A stretch of DNA of 64,000 nt from JADGGM01 sp025449955 (GCA_036554285.1 DATBNO010000109.1:1-64000); one strand, 5' to 3'. Positions 28,505 through 37,493 are shown, counted from the first letter of the stretch. Program-made: numbers and translations. Notes: generated from the sequence alone by a model not told the origin.

Positions 28505-30331
28505 TCAAGCCGCCGTTTCGCGGATTACCTGCTCGAGGGTCGTGATGCCCTTCATGATTTTGAGCATGCCGTCCATGCGGAGTGTGAGCATGCCATCGGA
28601 GATGGCTGCTTCGCGGATCTCGACGGCGCCGACGTTTTGGAGAATGAGTTTGCGGACGCGGGGCGTCATGGCCATGACTTCGTACAGGCCTTGGCGCCCT
28701 TTGAGTCCCGAGCCGGCGCACGCGTCGCATCCGCGGCCGCGCCACAGGGGCACTTGCTCGATGGTGGTATCGAGACTGAAGTCGGCGACGATCGCCTGTG
28801 CATCGGCGGTGGCGCCGCGCTTCATGTTCTGGACGGCTTCCTCGGTATAGTGCAGCTCACGAAGACTCATTTTCGGGCCGACTTTCGCCGCGCGGTACTC
28901 ATCATCTCCCCACTCGTACCGCTCTCGACAGCGATTACAGATGCGGCGGACGAGGCGTTGTGCGAGCACCAGGTTCAGCGCCGACGCGACGTTGAACGGC
29001 TCGAGACCCATGTCCAACAGTCGCGTGACCGTTTCGGGCGCCGAGTTGGTGTGGAGGGTGGACATGACGAGGTGACCGGTGAGGGCCGCCTTGATGGCGA
29101 TACCACCGGTCTCGAGGTCTCGGATCTCACCGATCATGATGATGTTCGGGTCTTGCCGCAGGAATGCTTTGAGGGCTGCGGCGAACGAGAGCCCGATATC
29201 GGTGCGCACCAGAACCTGATTGATCCCGTACAGATTGTATTCGACGGGATCTTCGGCGGTCATGATGTTGACGTCGATGTTGTTGACCTTGGACAGCGCC
29301 GAATAGAGCGTGGTGGTTTTGCCGGATCCCGTTGGGCCGGTGACGAGCACCATGCCGTACGGGTTGGACACGGCTTCCATGAGGTCTTGTTCGGCGCGCG
29401 GCTCGATGCCGAATTTCTCGAGGTCGAGGGTGAGGTTTCCCTTGTCGAGAATTCGGAGCACGACCTTTTCACCGAACAGCGTTGGCAACGTGGAGACGCG
29501 GTAGTCGATGACTTTCTTGCCGATCTTGAGCTTGATGCGGCCGTCTTGGGGAACGCGCCGTTCGGCAATGTTGAGGTTCGCCATGATCTTGAAGCGTGAG
29601 ATCAGGGCGGCCTTGAGTTTCATGGGCGGCCTCATGACTTCCTGCAGAGCACCGTCGACGCGGTAGCGGACACGCATCTCGTGTTCGTAGCACTCGAAGT
29701 GGATGTCTGAAGCGCCGCGTTTCACGGCGTCGGTGAGGAGGCCGTTGATCAGCTTGACGACGGGTGCGTCATCGATGGCCGCGGCGAGGGCCGTGGCGTT
29801 GATCTCTTCTTCGCGGTCTTCGACGACTTCGACATCGCCATCGTCGCCGATATCGGCGAGAAGGTTTTGGAGCGCATCGTCCGGCGTTTCGCCGTAGTGG
29901 CGCTCGATGGCGTTGCGGAGCGTGTACTCGCCGGCGATGACCGGAAAGATGTCGTACCGCGTGATGAACTTGAGGTCGTCGATGACGCCGAGGTCAGAGG
30001 GGTCGGCCATCGCGACGGTGAGGGTGCGTCCTTCGCGCTTGAGGGGGAGCACGAGGTGACGCTGAGCCAGCTCGGAGGGGATGAGCTTGGCGATGCGTGC
30101 ATCGACCTCGAAATTGCTGAGGTCGACAGCAGGCATCCGGTATTGGCGCGCGAGCATCCTGGTGAGGTCGACTTCGTCGATGAAGCCGAGCTTGACCAGG
30201 TTGTAGCCCACGCGCATGCCCGTGTTTTTCTGCTCCTGGAGGGCTTTATCGAGTGCTTCGCGTGTGATGAGCCCTTCACGAATGAGGAGCTCGCCGATGC
30301 GCTCGCCAGATGCAGCTACGGGTGCAGCCAT
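28505..30331 (-). CDS. pilB: Type IV pilus extension ATPase
   Basis: A 608-residue motor that powers pilus assembly. An MshEN-type N-terminal domain (about 10-150, IGELLIREGLITREALDKAL and RQYRMPAVDLSNF) could bind a cyclic dinucleotide. The linker contains EEEINATALAAAIDDAPVV. The ATPase core has Walker A GPTGSGKTT, MTAEDPVEY, LRQDPNIIMIGEIRD and STLHTNSA. The zinc site is C-x2-C (RICNRC) plus C-x2-C (RGCDACAGSGLKGR). All key residues are present. About 100 bases separate it from the comEA-like gene upstream. Confidence 0.96.
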   Translation of the reverse strand: MAAPVAASGERIGELLIREGLITREALDKALQEQKNTGMRVGYNLVKLGFIDEVDLTRMLARQYRMPAVDLSNFEVDARIAKLIPSELAQRHLVLPLKREGRTLTVAMADPSDLGVIDDLKFITRYDIFPVIAGEYTLRNAIERHYGETPDDALQNLLADIGDDGDVEVVEDREEEINATALAAAIDDAPVVKLINGLLTDAVKRGASDIHFECYEHEMRVRYRVDGALQEVMRPPMKLKAALISRFKIMANLNIAERRVPQDGRIKLKIGKKVIDYRVSTLPTLFGEKVVLRILDKGNLTLDLEKFGIEPRAEQDLMEAVSNPYGMVLVTGPTGSGKTTTLYSALSKVNNIDVNIMTAEDPVEYNLYGINQVLVRTDIGLSFAAALKAFLRQDPNIIMIGEIRDLETGGIAIKAALTGHLVMSTLHTNSAPETVTRLLDMGLEPFNVASALNLVLAQRLVRRICNRCRERYEWGDDEYRAAKVGPKMSLRELHYTEEAVQNMKRGATADAQAIVADFSLDTTIEQVPLWRGRGCDACAGSGLKGRQGLYEVMAMTPRVRKLILQNVGAVEIREAAISDGMLTLRMDGMLKIMKGITTLEQVIRETAA

Positions 30332-30430
30332 GTTCGCCCGGATGGGGTTATTGCGTGTAGTTGCGCCGAATGAATTTTGGGGGGCGTCGGCGTGCGACGA
30401 GGTCGAAGGCCGAGCAGCGGAGCGACGAGC

Positions 30431-31066
30431 CTAGGGAGGATCGGACACGCGGACGCGGCTGCGGCGTGGCTTTCGGACGGCCCCTCGCCCGCCCGGTTGA
30501 TCCACACGGTGAGGACGCGGTTGTAGGGAGAACGTCACATGTGGCGCGAGGATGCGTGCGAGTGCGGGACCGATGCCGCGCACGCGTTGGAGCTCTTGCA
30601 TGGAGCCGAATGGACCGAGCGAATCGCGGTCGGCGACGATGCGTGTGGCGAGCGCTGGACCGATGCGCGGGAGTCGTTCGATTTCGCCGGCGGACGCAAC
30701 GTCGACATCCACTTGCAGACTCGCGGAAGCCGAGTCGCGCGGTTTGCGCGAGCGTCGCGGGAGTTGGACGAGCTCGGGCGTATTTGGATTCGTTGGTGGA
30801 GTCTGGGCGGTGGCGGCGCCCGGTGGAACGTTGACGGCTGTGGCCGTGTCGGCACCCTTCGACCGGCGGCTCCGAGTTTTGCGCGCCGGTTTCTTCTCGC
30901 GGCTGCGCGCCGTGTCGACATTTTGGATTTGGCGATCGAGATCGGCCGATTCTTGGGAGGATGGTGTAGTGTGAGTGGCGAGCGCGGCGTAGGCGCGGAC
31001 CGAGCCGCCCAGTACAAGGAGAGAGGCCAGGAAAAAGAGCGCGCGGCGTTCAGCGGGTGTTGGCAT
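30431..31066 (-). CDS. ComEA-like DNA-binding protein with helix-hairpin-helix
   Basis: A 211-residue membrane-anchored protein. Residues about 8-28 (ALFFLASLLVLGGSVRAYAA) form an N-terminal anchor. A long basic, disordered linker follows (REKKPARKTRSRRSK). The ComEA helix-hairpin-helix pair lies at about 117-180: VDVDVASAGEIERLPRIGP and MQELQRVRGIGPALARIL. ComEA proteins bind incoming double-stranded DNA in the periplasm during transformation. The canonical IN(L/I)N-x-A is degenerate here (VDVDVASA). The C-terminus carries an extra basic tail. It is first in the pilus gene cluster, which supports a role in DNA uptake. Confidence 0.85.
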   Translation of the reverse strand: MPTPAERRALFFLASLLVLGGSVRAYAALATHTTPSSQESADLDRQIQNVDTARSREKKPARKTRSRRSKGADTATAVNVPPGAATAQTPPTNPNTPELVQLPRRSRKPRDSASASLQVDVDVASAGEIERLPRIGPALATRIVADRDSLGPFGSMQELQRVRGIGPALARILAPHVTFSLQPRPHRVDQPGGRGAVRKPRRSRVRVSDPP

Positions 31067-31068
31067 CG

Positions 31069-31100
31069 TGGCCGCACCATAGGCAGGGTGGGTGCGGCCA
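31069..31100 (-). promoter_or_regulatory. Hairpin abutting the comEA-like start codon
   Basis: TGGCCGCACC (31069-31078) and GGTGCGGCCA (31091-31100) are a perfect 10-bp inverted repeat with a 12-base loop. It ends two bases before ATG 31066, so the ribosome-binding region is inside the hairpin. No purine-rich ribosome site is visible. Either translation is restrained by this structure, or this is the upstream gene's terminator. Confidence 0.45.
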
Positions 31101-31156
31101 TCATCATCGAAACATTTTGGCCGGCGCGAATTCGTGCGCCGAGTTGGGCGGGCGGA

Positions 31157-32122
31157 CTACTGCGACGTTAGGAGCCTGGTCGCGACGTCACCGACCACTT
31201 GAAGGCTCTGCGCCGACACTTTATCGAAGGTATCCTGGGGCGTATGATGCCACGGGTAGTCGATGTCGATGACGTCGATGACGTGGAGCCCGACATTGAG
31301 GAGTGGGACGTGGTCGTCGGTGATAACTTGGCCGGGGGCGGGGATGAAGTACCGTGAGTAGCCCAGGTCGGCGGCGGTGTTCCAGACGAGGGAGACGACT
31401 TCGGGCGCTTGCTGCAGCGAGTGTCCTTCCTGGTAGATGTCGAGGTCGCGATCGCCGATCATGTCCCAGAGGATGCCGTACAAGGGTTTATAGTTAGGCG
31501 ACGGCAGGTGTTGGGCGAAGTACGTGGAGCCGAGGAGGACGTCGACCAACTGGGACGGGTCGCCGTTGCCGAACTCGCCGTAGTCCTCGCCGTCGACGAA
31601 CACGAGGTCGACGCCGACGGTGGGCGGCGTCTTGCGGAGGGCATCGCCTAACGCAACAAACAAGGCCACGCCGGACGCGCCGTCGTTGGCGCCGGGCATG
31701 GGGAGCGCGCGTTGGGCGGGATCGGTGGCGCCGTCGGAGATGGGGCGCGTGTCCCAATGCGTCAGGTAGAGCACACGTTGGGCGGCATCCGGGCGGAATC
31801 GCGCGATGATGTTCCGCAGCGGCAGGGTGTCGCCGTGCGCGGTGATGTGGGTCCACCGTTGTTCGAAAACGGTGTCGGCGCGCTGTTTCATTTGGGCGAC
31901 GATCCAGTCGCCGGTCTTTTCGTGGGCGGGCGAGCCCGGGATGCGGGGGCCGAAGTCGAGCTGCGTCTTGACGAATCCGAGCGCCTCTTGTCCGTTGAAC
32001 GAGGTCTTGGGACCGGTTTCGCGCGAGCACGCGGCGAGAGCGAAAGCGAGGGGCAGCATCCAGCATCGGGCGCGCAAAGACCGCTCCGGGATCGAAGTAA
32101 TGAGTGGTGGGAAAGGTAGCAT
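31157..32122 (-). CDS. M28-family zinc peptidase lipoprotein (glutaminyl-cyclase-like)
   Basis: A 321-residue lipoprotein: ATG 32122, signal sequence with lipobox FALAAC near residue 32. The M28 fold shows LTHWDTRPISDG (first zinc His/Asp), MPGANDGASGVA (bridging Asp), VDGEDYGE (Glu pair), MIGDRDLDI (Asp) and PWHHTPQDTFDKV (last His). Members hydrolyse peptides or cyclise N-terminal Gln; the compact size and DGEDYG motif lean to the cyclotransferase-like branch. It is transcribed toward the comEA-like gene and divergent from lptF. Confidence 0.9.
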   Translation of the reverse strand: MLPFPPLITSIPERSLRARCWMLPLAFALAACSRETGPKTSFNGQEALGFVKTQLDFGPRIPGSPAHEKTGDWIVAQMKQRADTVFEQRWTHITAHGDTLPLRNIIARFRPDAAQRVLYLTHWDTRPISDGATDPAQRALPMPGANDGASGVALFVALGDALRKTPPTVGVDLVFVDGEDYGEFGNGDPSQLVDVLLGSTYFAQHLPSPNYKPLYGILWDMIGDRDLDIYQEGHSLQQAPEVVSLVWNTAADLGYSRYFIPAPGQVITDDHVPLLNVGLHVIDVIDIDYPWHHTPQDTFDKVSAQSLQVVGDVATRLLTSQ

Positions 32123-32231
32123 CGGCACTGGAACGCGGGGACCGACCGGGTCGGCGCCTTCGCGGGGGCGCCGCGCGTCTTAGATTTGGGCAGATTACCT
32201 CGTCGCGCAGAGCGAACGCGAGTCCATATCG

Positions 32232-33869
32232 GTGAAGATTCTTCCGCGGTACGTGATCCGCGAGCACGTTGGGCCGCTCATCTTCTCGCTGTCGGCCCTG
32301 ACGATCCTGCTCCTGCTCAATCAGGTGGCGAAGCAATTCGGCCAACTGGTTGGCAAGGGCTTATCGTGGGGCGTGATCGGCGAGTTCTTTTTGTTGTCGA
32401 TTCCGTTCATCGTGGCGATGACGCTGCCGATGGCGGTATTGGTGGCGGTGCTGTACAGTTTCAGCCGGTTGGTGGCGGAGAACGAGGTGACGGCGCTGCG
32501 CGCCTCGGGCGTGAGCGTGCACCGCATCGTCGCTCCCGTGATGGCGGGTGGTGTGGTGTTGGCCCTGCTGATGCTGCTGTTCAACGATCAGGTGTTGCCG
32601 AGGGCGAATCATCGCCTTCGCACGCTGCAGACGGACATCGCGCGCAAGAAACCGACGTTCGCGTTGCGCGAGCAGGTGATCAACGAGGTGATCCCGGGCC
32701 GGATCTATCTCAAGGCGGGGCACATCGACAACGCGACGAACCGGTTGCGCGAGGTGTTCATCTACAACTTCGAGGATCCGGCGCACCGCAAGACGATCTA
32801 CGCCGACAGCGGCCTCATGGGGCTCACGAGCGATGAAAGTACGCTCGAGATGACGCTGCAGCACGGCTTCGTGCTCCAGACGCCTAACGATGACCCGTCG
32901 TCGCTGCAGCGACTCTACTTCACCACCGACGTGGTGCGCGTGCGCGGCGTGACGAACAAGTTCGAGAAGACGGAGAAGGACGACTACCGGGGCGAGCGCG
33001 AGATGACCGTCTGTCAGATGAACCAGGAGTATCAGACGGGCGTCTACCAGCTGGACCTGGCGCGGAGCGAGCTCGCGTCCACGTTGGGCAACACCGCACA
33101 CTACGCGGCGACGGGCGAGCGAGCGCCGGTGAGCGCGCTGCCGACGCGACGCGAGCGCCAGACGTCGGGCGAACTCTACTGCGACATGATTCGCGGCGCA
33201 CTGGGCGCCGTGGGGGTGCCGTCGGCGGAAGCGGCCGAGGTCCCGCGGGCGCAACACGGCACGGCGGCGCAACAGCCTAACGGAAAGGCGAAAGCCAAGC
33301 ACCCGCCGCCCCACCCCGCTCCGACGACGCTCGGCGGCCTGCATCCGTTGACGACGACGCCCGGCCGGCCGGCGACGGTGCCCGTGTCGCCGCAGTTAGG
33401 CATGACGCCGATTCCGTACGTGACGCCGGCGCAGATCGAAGTGGTCAAGTCGCGCATCATCGACGCGCGCATCACCATGGCCCGGTATCAGGTCGAGATC
33501 CAGAAGAAGTTCGCCCTCGCGGCGGCGTGCATCATCTTCGTGATGTTCGGCGCGCCCATCGCGCTCAAGTTTCCGCGCGGGGGCGTGGGCGTGGTCATCG
33601 TCGTCAGCGTCATCGCGTTCGGCATCTACTATGTGTGCCTGATCGGCGGGGAGGCGCTCGCCGACAAGTTGATCCTGAGTCCCTTCTGGGCGATGTGGGC
33701 GGCGAACGCGATATTCGGCGTGATCGGCGGCGTGCTGCTGGTGCGGTCACAGAAAGTCGGCGCCACCGCGGTCGGACGCGATTCGTCGGAGCTCGTCGAC
33801 CGCGCGCGACTGTGGTTAGGCCGACAGGCGGCGCGCATCGGTTTTGGCAAGATGCGGAGGACCGCGTGA
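32232..33869 (+). CDS. lptF: LPS export permease LptF with a large insertion
   Basis: A YjgP/YjgQ-family permease (GTG 32232) that with LptG extracts lipopolysaccharide from the inner membrane. The N-terminal helices (LPRYVIREHVGPLIFSLSAL, FFLLSIPFIVAMTLPMAV) and ENEVTALRASGVSVHRI are canonical. A periplasmic jellyroll and three C-terminal helices (ALAAACIIFVMFGAPIALKF onward) complete the fold. At 545 residues it is much longer than the usual 360-390. The excess is a Pro/Thr/Ala-rich stretch at about 285-400 before the last helices. Its stop overlaps the lptG start by four bases (GTGA). Confidence 0.9.
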   Translation: MKILPRYVIREHVGPLIFSLSALTILLLLNQVAKQFGQLVGKGLSWGVIGEFFLLSIPFIVAMTLPMAVLVAVLYSFSRLVAENEVTALRASGVSVHRIVAPVMAGGVVLALLMLLFNDQVLPRANHRLRTLQTDIARKKPTFALREQVINEVIPGRIYLKAGHIDNATNRLREVFIYNFEDPAHRKTIYADSGLMGLTSDESTLEMTLQHGFVLQTPNDDPSSLQRLYFTTDVVRVRGVTNKFEKTEKDDYRGEREMTVCQMNQEYQTGVYQLDLARSELASTLGNTAHYAATGERAPVSALPTRRERQTSGELYCDMIRGALGAVGVPSAEAAEVPRAQHGTAAQQPNGKAKAKHPPPHPAPTTLGGLHPLTTTPGRPATVPVSPQLGMTPIPYVTPAQIEVVKSRIIDARITMARYQVEIQKKFALAAACIIFVMFGAPIALKFPRGGVGVVIVVSVIAFGIYYVCLIGGEALADKLILSPFWAMWAANAIFGVIGGVLLVRSQKVGATAVGRDSSELVDRARLWLGRQAARIGFGKMRRTA

Positions 33870-34954
33870 AGCGGCTGATGCATCCGCTCGACCGCTACGT
33901 CCTCGCCGAGTTCACCAAGATTCTCGTCGCCGCGTCACTCGGCTTCCCGCTCTTGGCGATCGTGATCGACGCCACCGATCACTTGCAGAAGTACTTGAGT
34001 CGCAACTTGAGTTGGGGACAAATCGGTCTCAGTTATCTGTACTGGGTCCCCGACTCGATGTTCATGGTGCTGCCGGCCGCCGTGCTGTTCGCGGCCGTGT
34101 TCTCGATCGGCGCGTTCACGCGGCACTCGGAAGTGACGGCCGCCAAGGCATCGGGCATCAGCTTTCATCGGCTCATCGCGCCGATTCTGGTCGCCTCCGT
34201 TTTCACGGCGCTGTTCACGGTGTTTTTAGGCGAGCTCGTGCCGGTGACGGATCGCAAGCGGAACGACATCCTCGAGGAGCGCAAGTTCTCCGGCGTCAGC
34301 GACCGGTTCAACTTCGCATACGAGGCGCAGCACGGACGCGTCTACCAGATCTCGGCGCTCAACGTCGACCGGCGCGCGATCGATCACGTCACCATCGAGC
34401 GCAAAGGCAACGGCCCGGCGTATCCCACGTTCCTCGTCGCCGCGCAAACGGCGAATTGGGACACGACGCGGCACGTGTGGATGTTGCGGCACGGCGAGCT
34501 GCACGTGATCCCCGACTCGCTGCAGACCATGTCGATTCACTTCGACTCGCTCCGGGACAACACGTTCACCGAAGGGCCGACGGACCTCACGGCGACACCG
34601 CCCAGCCCCGACGAGATGCGCTACGTGGAGCTGCGCCGGTTCATCTCGGCGCTCGAGCGATCGGGCGCGGACACGAACGAGCTCAAGGTGGAGCTGGCGC
34701 TCAAGATCGCGATTCCCGTCACGTGCATCATCATCGCCGTGTTCGGGGCGCCGCTGGCGACGAGCTCCCAACGAGGCGGCGCGGCATTCGGCATCGGGAT
34801 CAGCCTCGCGACGACGATGATTTTCCTGATGCTCATCCAACTCACCAAGGCCGTCGGTCAGGGAGGCGTGGTGCCGCCGGCCTTGGCCGCGTGGTTGCCT
34901 AACATTCTGTTCGCCGCGATCGGCCTGGTGCTCATCGTGCGGGTCCGGACGTGA
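33866..34954 (+). CDS. lptG: LPS export permease LptG
   Basis: The 362-residue partner of LptF, starting at GTG 33866 inside the lptF stop (ATG 33878 is an alternative). Six helices flank a periplasmic domain. Typical features are MHPLDRYVLAEFTKILV, HSEVTAAKASGISFHRLIAPI and, after the jellyroll, ALKIAIPVTCIIIAVFGAPLA. It is of normal length. The ATPase LptB is not encoded nearby. It is followed 22 bases later by mlaE, placing two lipid-transport systems together. Confidence 0.92.
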   Translation: MKRLMHPLDRYVLAEFTKILVAASLGFPLLAIVIDATDHLQKYLSRNLSWGQIGLSYLYWVPDSMFMVLPAAVLFAAVFSIGAFTRHSEVTAAKASGISFHRLIAPILVASVFTALFTVFLGELVPVTDRKRNDILEERKFSGVSDRFNFAYEAQHGRVYQISALNVDRRAIDHVTIERKGNGPAYPTFLVAAQTANWDTTRHVWMLRHGELHVIPDSLQTMSIHFDSLRDNTFTEGPTDLTATPPSPDEMRYVELRRFISALERSGADTNELKVELALKIAIPVTCIIIAVFGAPLATSSQRGGAAFGIGISLATTMIFLMLIQLTKAVGQGGVVPPALAAWLPNILFAAIGLVLIVRVRT

Positions 34955-34976
34955 GGCGCGGGGCGCGGAGGATCGC

Positions 34977-35834
34977 GTGAGCGCCAGCGTCTATCCGAGG
35001 CACAGCGGCCAGCGACCGACCAGCTCGTTTCCGGTGCCGCAGCGCGCCGCGATCCTGTTCTTCCGTCGCGTCGCGCGGATCACCATCGCCATCTTCAGCG
35101 AAGTCGGGTGGCGCGTGCACTTCCTCAGCGAGATCATGCGCGCGGTGACCGAGCCGCGCACGTGGCTGCCGCTCACCATCACGCAGATGAAAAACATCGG
35201 CGTGGACTCGCTGCCGTTAGCCGGCATCGTCGCCGCGTTCATCGGTGCGGTGACCGCGTACCAGACCGTCTACCAGCTCTTCCCCGGCGTGCAGCTGTCG
35301 GCGGTCGGGTGGATCGTGCGCCAGAGCGTGGTGCTCGAGCTCGGGCCGTTGCTCACGGCGCTCGTGTTGGCCGGGCGCGTCGGCGCGCGCATGACGGCGG
35401 AGATCGGGACGATGCGGGTGACGGAGCAGATCGACGCGCTCGAGACGCTGGCCTACGATCCGATCGCGTATCTCGTGGTGCCGCGGACGGTCGCGGGCCT
35501 AACGATGGTGCCCATGTTGACAATCCTGTCGATCGCGATCGGGATCGTGTTCGGCGGGTTGACGGTGATCGTGGCCACGAAGGTTCGGCTCACGGACTAC
35601 ACTACTGGCCTGCACCTCACCTTCATTCCGTTTCAGGTATACTACGCGTTGATCAAAGCCACGCTGTTCGGCACGTCCATCGCGCTGATTTGCTCGTACG
35701 AAGGCTACGTGACGGAGACCGGCGCTGAGGGTGTGGGCCGGGCAACGGCGCGCGCCGTCGTGATCTCGTCGGTGGTCATCCTGCTGTTGGACGCGCTGAC
35801 CGCGCTCTACCTCGCCCCTGCCCTCGCGCCATGA
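34977..35834 (+). CDS. mlaE: MlaE/YrbE-family ABC permease (phospholipid transport)
   Basis: A 285-residue inner-membrane permease of the retrograde phospholipid/MCE system, starting at GTG 34977. The MlaE fold is evident: GVDSLPLAGIVAAFIGAVTA, LELGPLLTALVLAGRVGARM, EIGTMRVTEQIDALETL and YDPIAYLVVPRTVAG. The N-terminal ~40 residues are extra and basic. The 3' end overlaps the mlaD start by four bases. The ATPase gene mlaF, usually next to it, is absent here. Confidence 0.92.
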   Translation: MSASVYPRHSGQRPTSSFPVPQRAAILFFRRVARITIAIFSEVGWRVHFLSEIMRAVTEPRTWLPLTITQMKNIGVDSLPLAGIVAAFIGAVTAYQTVYQLFPGVQLSAVGWIVRQSVVLELGPLLTALVLAGRVGARMTAEIGTMRVTEQIDALETLAYDPIAYLVVPRTVAGLTMVPMLTILSIAIGIVFGGLTVIVATKVRLTDYTTGLHLTFIPFQVYYALIKATLFGTSIALICSYEGYVTETGAEGVGRATARAVVISSVVILLLDALTALYLAPALAP

Positions 35835-36784
35835 AGCGACGTGACGAAGTAATCGTTGGTGTGTTCGTGACCGTGGCGGTCGTGATCGGCGTCGTCGGGA
35901 CGCTCTGGCTCGCGCGCCGCGGATTCAGCAAGTCGTATCCCATGTACGCCCAGTTCGAGTGGGGCAACAACCTGAAGACGGGTCAGCCCGTGGAGCTGGC
36001 GGGCGTGCAAATCGGCTCGGTCGATCAGGTGACGCTGAATCCGGCCGGGTATCTGGACGTGACGATGGAGATCGACAAGCAGTGGAAGATCCCCGAGGGC
36101 ACGTCGGCGACGGTGCAGAACGAGGGATTCTTCGGCGACAAGTCGATCGCGCTGCACCCATGCCGGCGTCCGCAGGCGACGGTGGGAGCCGAAGGCGCGG
36201 CGCCGATCCCGGCGGCCAAGGATTCGACGCCGGTGTGTCGGCCTAACGCATTCCTGCCACAGGGCGACACGATTCCGACGGGGAAGCCGGCGCCGAGCAT
36301 GGACGAGCTACTCGGCCGCGTGGATTCGATGAGCACACAGATGTCGCTCATCGTGCACGCCTTGCAGGTGGAGTTGGTGCAGAAGAACGGCGTGCAGGAC
36401 ATCCACCAGACGATTCAGTCGACGAACGCACTGTTGGTCGAGCTGCACAAGGTGGCGGCGCAACAATCGGAGGCGTTGTCGATGACGTTGGCGTCGATCC
36501 GGCGCAGCGCGGCGGCGTTGGACAGCGCGGCGCTCGACACGACGGTGCACAACGTGGCGGCGACGACGCGCAATCTGCAGGCGATGACGGCGGATCTGCA
36601 ACGGACGTCGTCGCGGCTGGATTCGGTGATCACACAGGTCCAGCACGGGGACGGCACGGTGAGCAAGTTCTTGAACGATCCGGGCGTGTACAATCAGCTG
36701 CGGACGTTGTTGGCGCGAATGGATTCGTTGACGGCGGACGTGAAGGCGAATCCGAAGAAGTATTTCAACGTGAAGGTGTTCTAG
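35831..36784 (+). CDS. mlaD: MCE-domain protein (MlaD family)
   Basis: A 317-residue substrate-binding component anchored by one helix (VIVGVFVTVAVVIGVVGTLWL, about 7-27). The MCE domain spans about 36-115 (YAQFEWGNNLKTGQPVELAGVQIGSV, VTMEIDKQWKIPEGTSATVQNEGFFGDKSI). A long helical tail follows (about 155-317), with heptad-like stretches rich in Ser, Ala and Thr that would form the MCE needle/tube or bridge the periplasm. Two Cys (HPCRRP, PVCRPN) may form a disulfide. MlaE-MlaD form an operon with lptFG upstream. Confidence 0.9.
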   Translation: MKRRDEVIVGVFVTVAVVIGVVGTLWLARRGFSKSYPMYAQFEWGNNLKTGQPVELAGVQIGSVDQVTLNPAGYLDVTMEIDKQWKIPEGTSATVQNEGFFGDKSIALHPCRRPQATVGAEGAAPIPAAKDSTPVCRPNAFLPQGDTIPTGKPAPSMDELLGRVDSMSTQMSLIVHALQVELVQKNGVQDIHQTIQSTNALLVELHKVAAQQSEALSMTLASIRRSAAALDSAALDTTVHNVAATTRNLQAMTADLQRTSSRLDSVITQVQHGDGTVSKFLNDPGVYNQLRTLLARMDSLTADVKANPKKYFNVKVF

Positions 36785-36799
36785 AAAACGGGGAAGCGC

Positions 36800-36827
36800 G
36801 CGCTGGGGGAGGCGCTGCGCTGGGGGA
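36800..36827 (+). repeat. Two direct repeats GCGCTGGGGGA after mlaD
   Basis: The 11-mer occurs at 36800-36810 and 36817-36827 in the 108-base gap between the convergent mlaD and FMN-reductase genes. The rest of the gap is G-rich and low in complexity (GGAAACGGAGAACGG). I see no gene or clear terminator in it. Confidence 0.5.
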
Positions 36828-36892
36828 AGCGGCGGCTCGCGCCGCCCTCGGAAACGGAGAACGGCGGAGCGTGGGAAGTGAGGCGTGGGCCG

Positions 36893-37459
36893 TTAGGCCG
36901 TCGAAAGGCGGCGGGCGTAGTCGGCGAGGCGGATCAGCAGGCGTTGGACGAAGCCGCGGGTCGTGGCGTCCGTTAGGCGGAGGTTGGCATCGAACTTGGT
37001 CGCGGCGGCGCCGACGAGCACCTCGGGACCGGGTAGCACGTACGACTGCGTGAACACGAACGACTGACGGAGCGCCAGTTGTGCGCGCGTCGTGCCCGAC
37101 GTGCCCGTGGTGGCGCCCATCAGCGCGATGGGTTTGCGGTGCAACGACGAGTCCGACGGAGGGCGAGACGCCCAGTCGATGGCATTCTTGAGCGCGGCCG
37201 TCGGCCCGAAATTGTACTCGGGACTCGCGATGAGGAGTCCATCGGCCGCACGAACGGCGTTGCGCCACGCGACCGCCTGCGGTGGGCCACCGTTCGTATC
37301 GATGTCGGGATTGTAGAGCGGCAGGTCGCCGATCCCGACGTATTCCTCGATCACCATGTCAGGCGGCGCGAGCTCGATCGCGGCGTGGAGCAACGCGCGA
37401 TTGTAGGACTTGGCGCGCAGGCTGCCGGACACGCCGAGGATGCGAAGTGGTGTCGTCAT
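36893..37459 (-). CDS. NADPH-dependent FMN reductase / flavodoxin-like quinone reductase
   Basis: A 188-residue flavodoxin-fold enzyme starting at ATG 37459. The FMN phosphate loop is GVSGSLRAKSYNRALL (about 9-24), and the second flavin loop is ASPEYNFGPTAALKNAIDW. The GATTGTSGTTRAQLALRQ region is typical of the NADPH-dependent FMN reductase family (ArsH/YLR011w-like). It would reduce FMN, quinones or azo compounds with NADPH in the cytoplasm. The stop lies in the dispersed word, which occurs twice here (36892 and 36974). Confidence 0.9.
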   Translation of the reverse strand: MTTPLRILGVSGSLRAKSYNRALLHAAIELAPPDMVIEEYVGIGDLPLYNPDIDTNGGPPQAVAWRNAVRAADGLLIASPEYNFGPTAALKNAIDWASRPPSDSSLHRKPIALMGATTGTSGTTRAQLALRQSFVFTQSYVLPGPEVLVGAAATKFDANLRLTDATTRGFVQRLLIRLADYARRLSTA

Positions 37460-37493
37460 AGTCGCACGATCGTTCGAATGCGTCGACGAGAAT

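Noticed and set aside
32154..32180. GC-rich hairpin GGCGCC...GGCGCC upstream of lptF
   Set aside because: Short, self-complementary GC runs are frequent here by chance and it lies between divergent genes, where a terminator is not expected.
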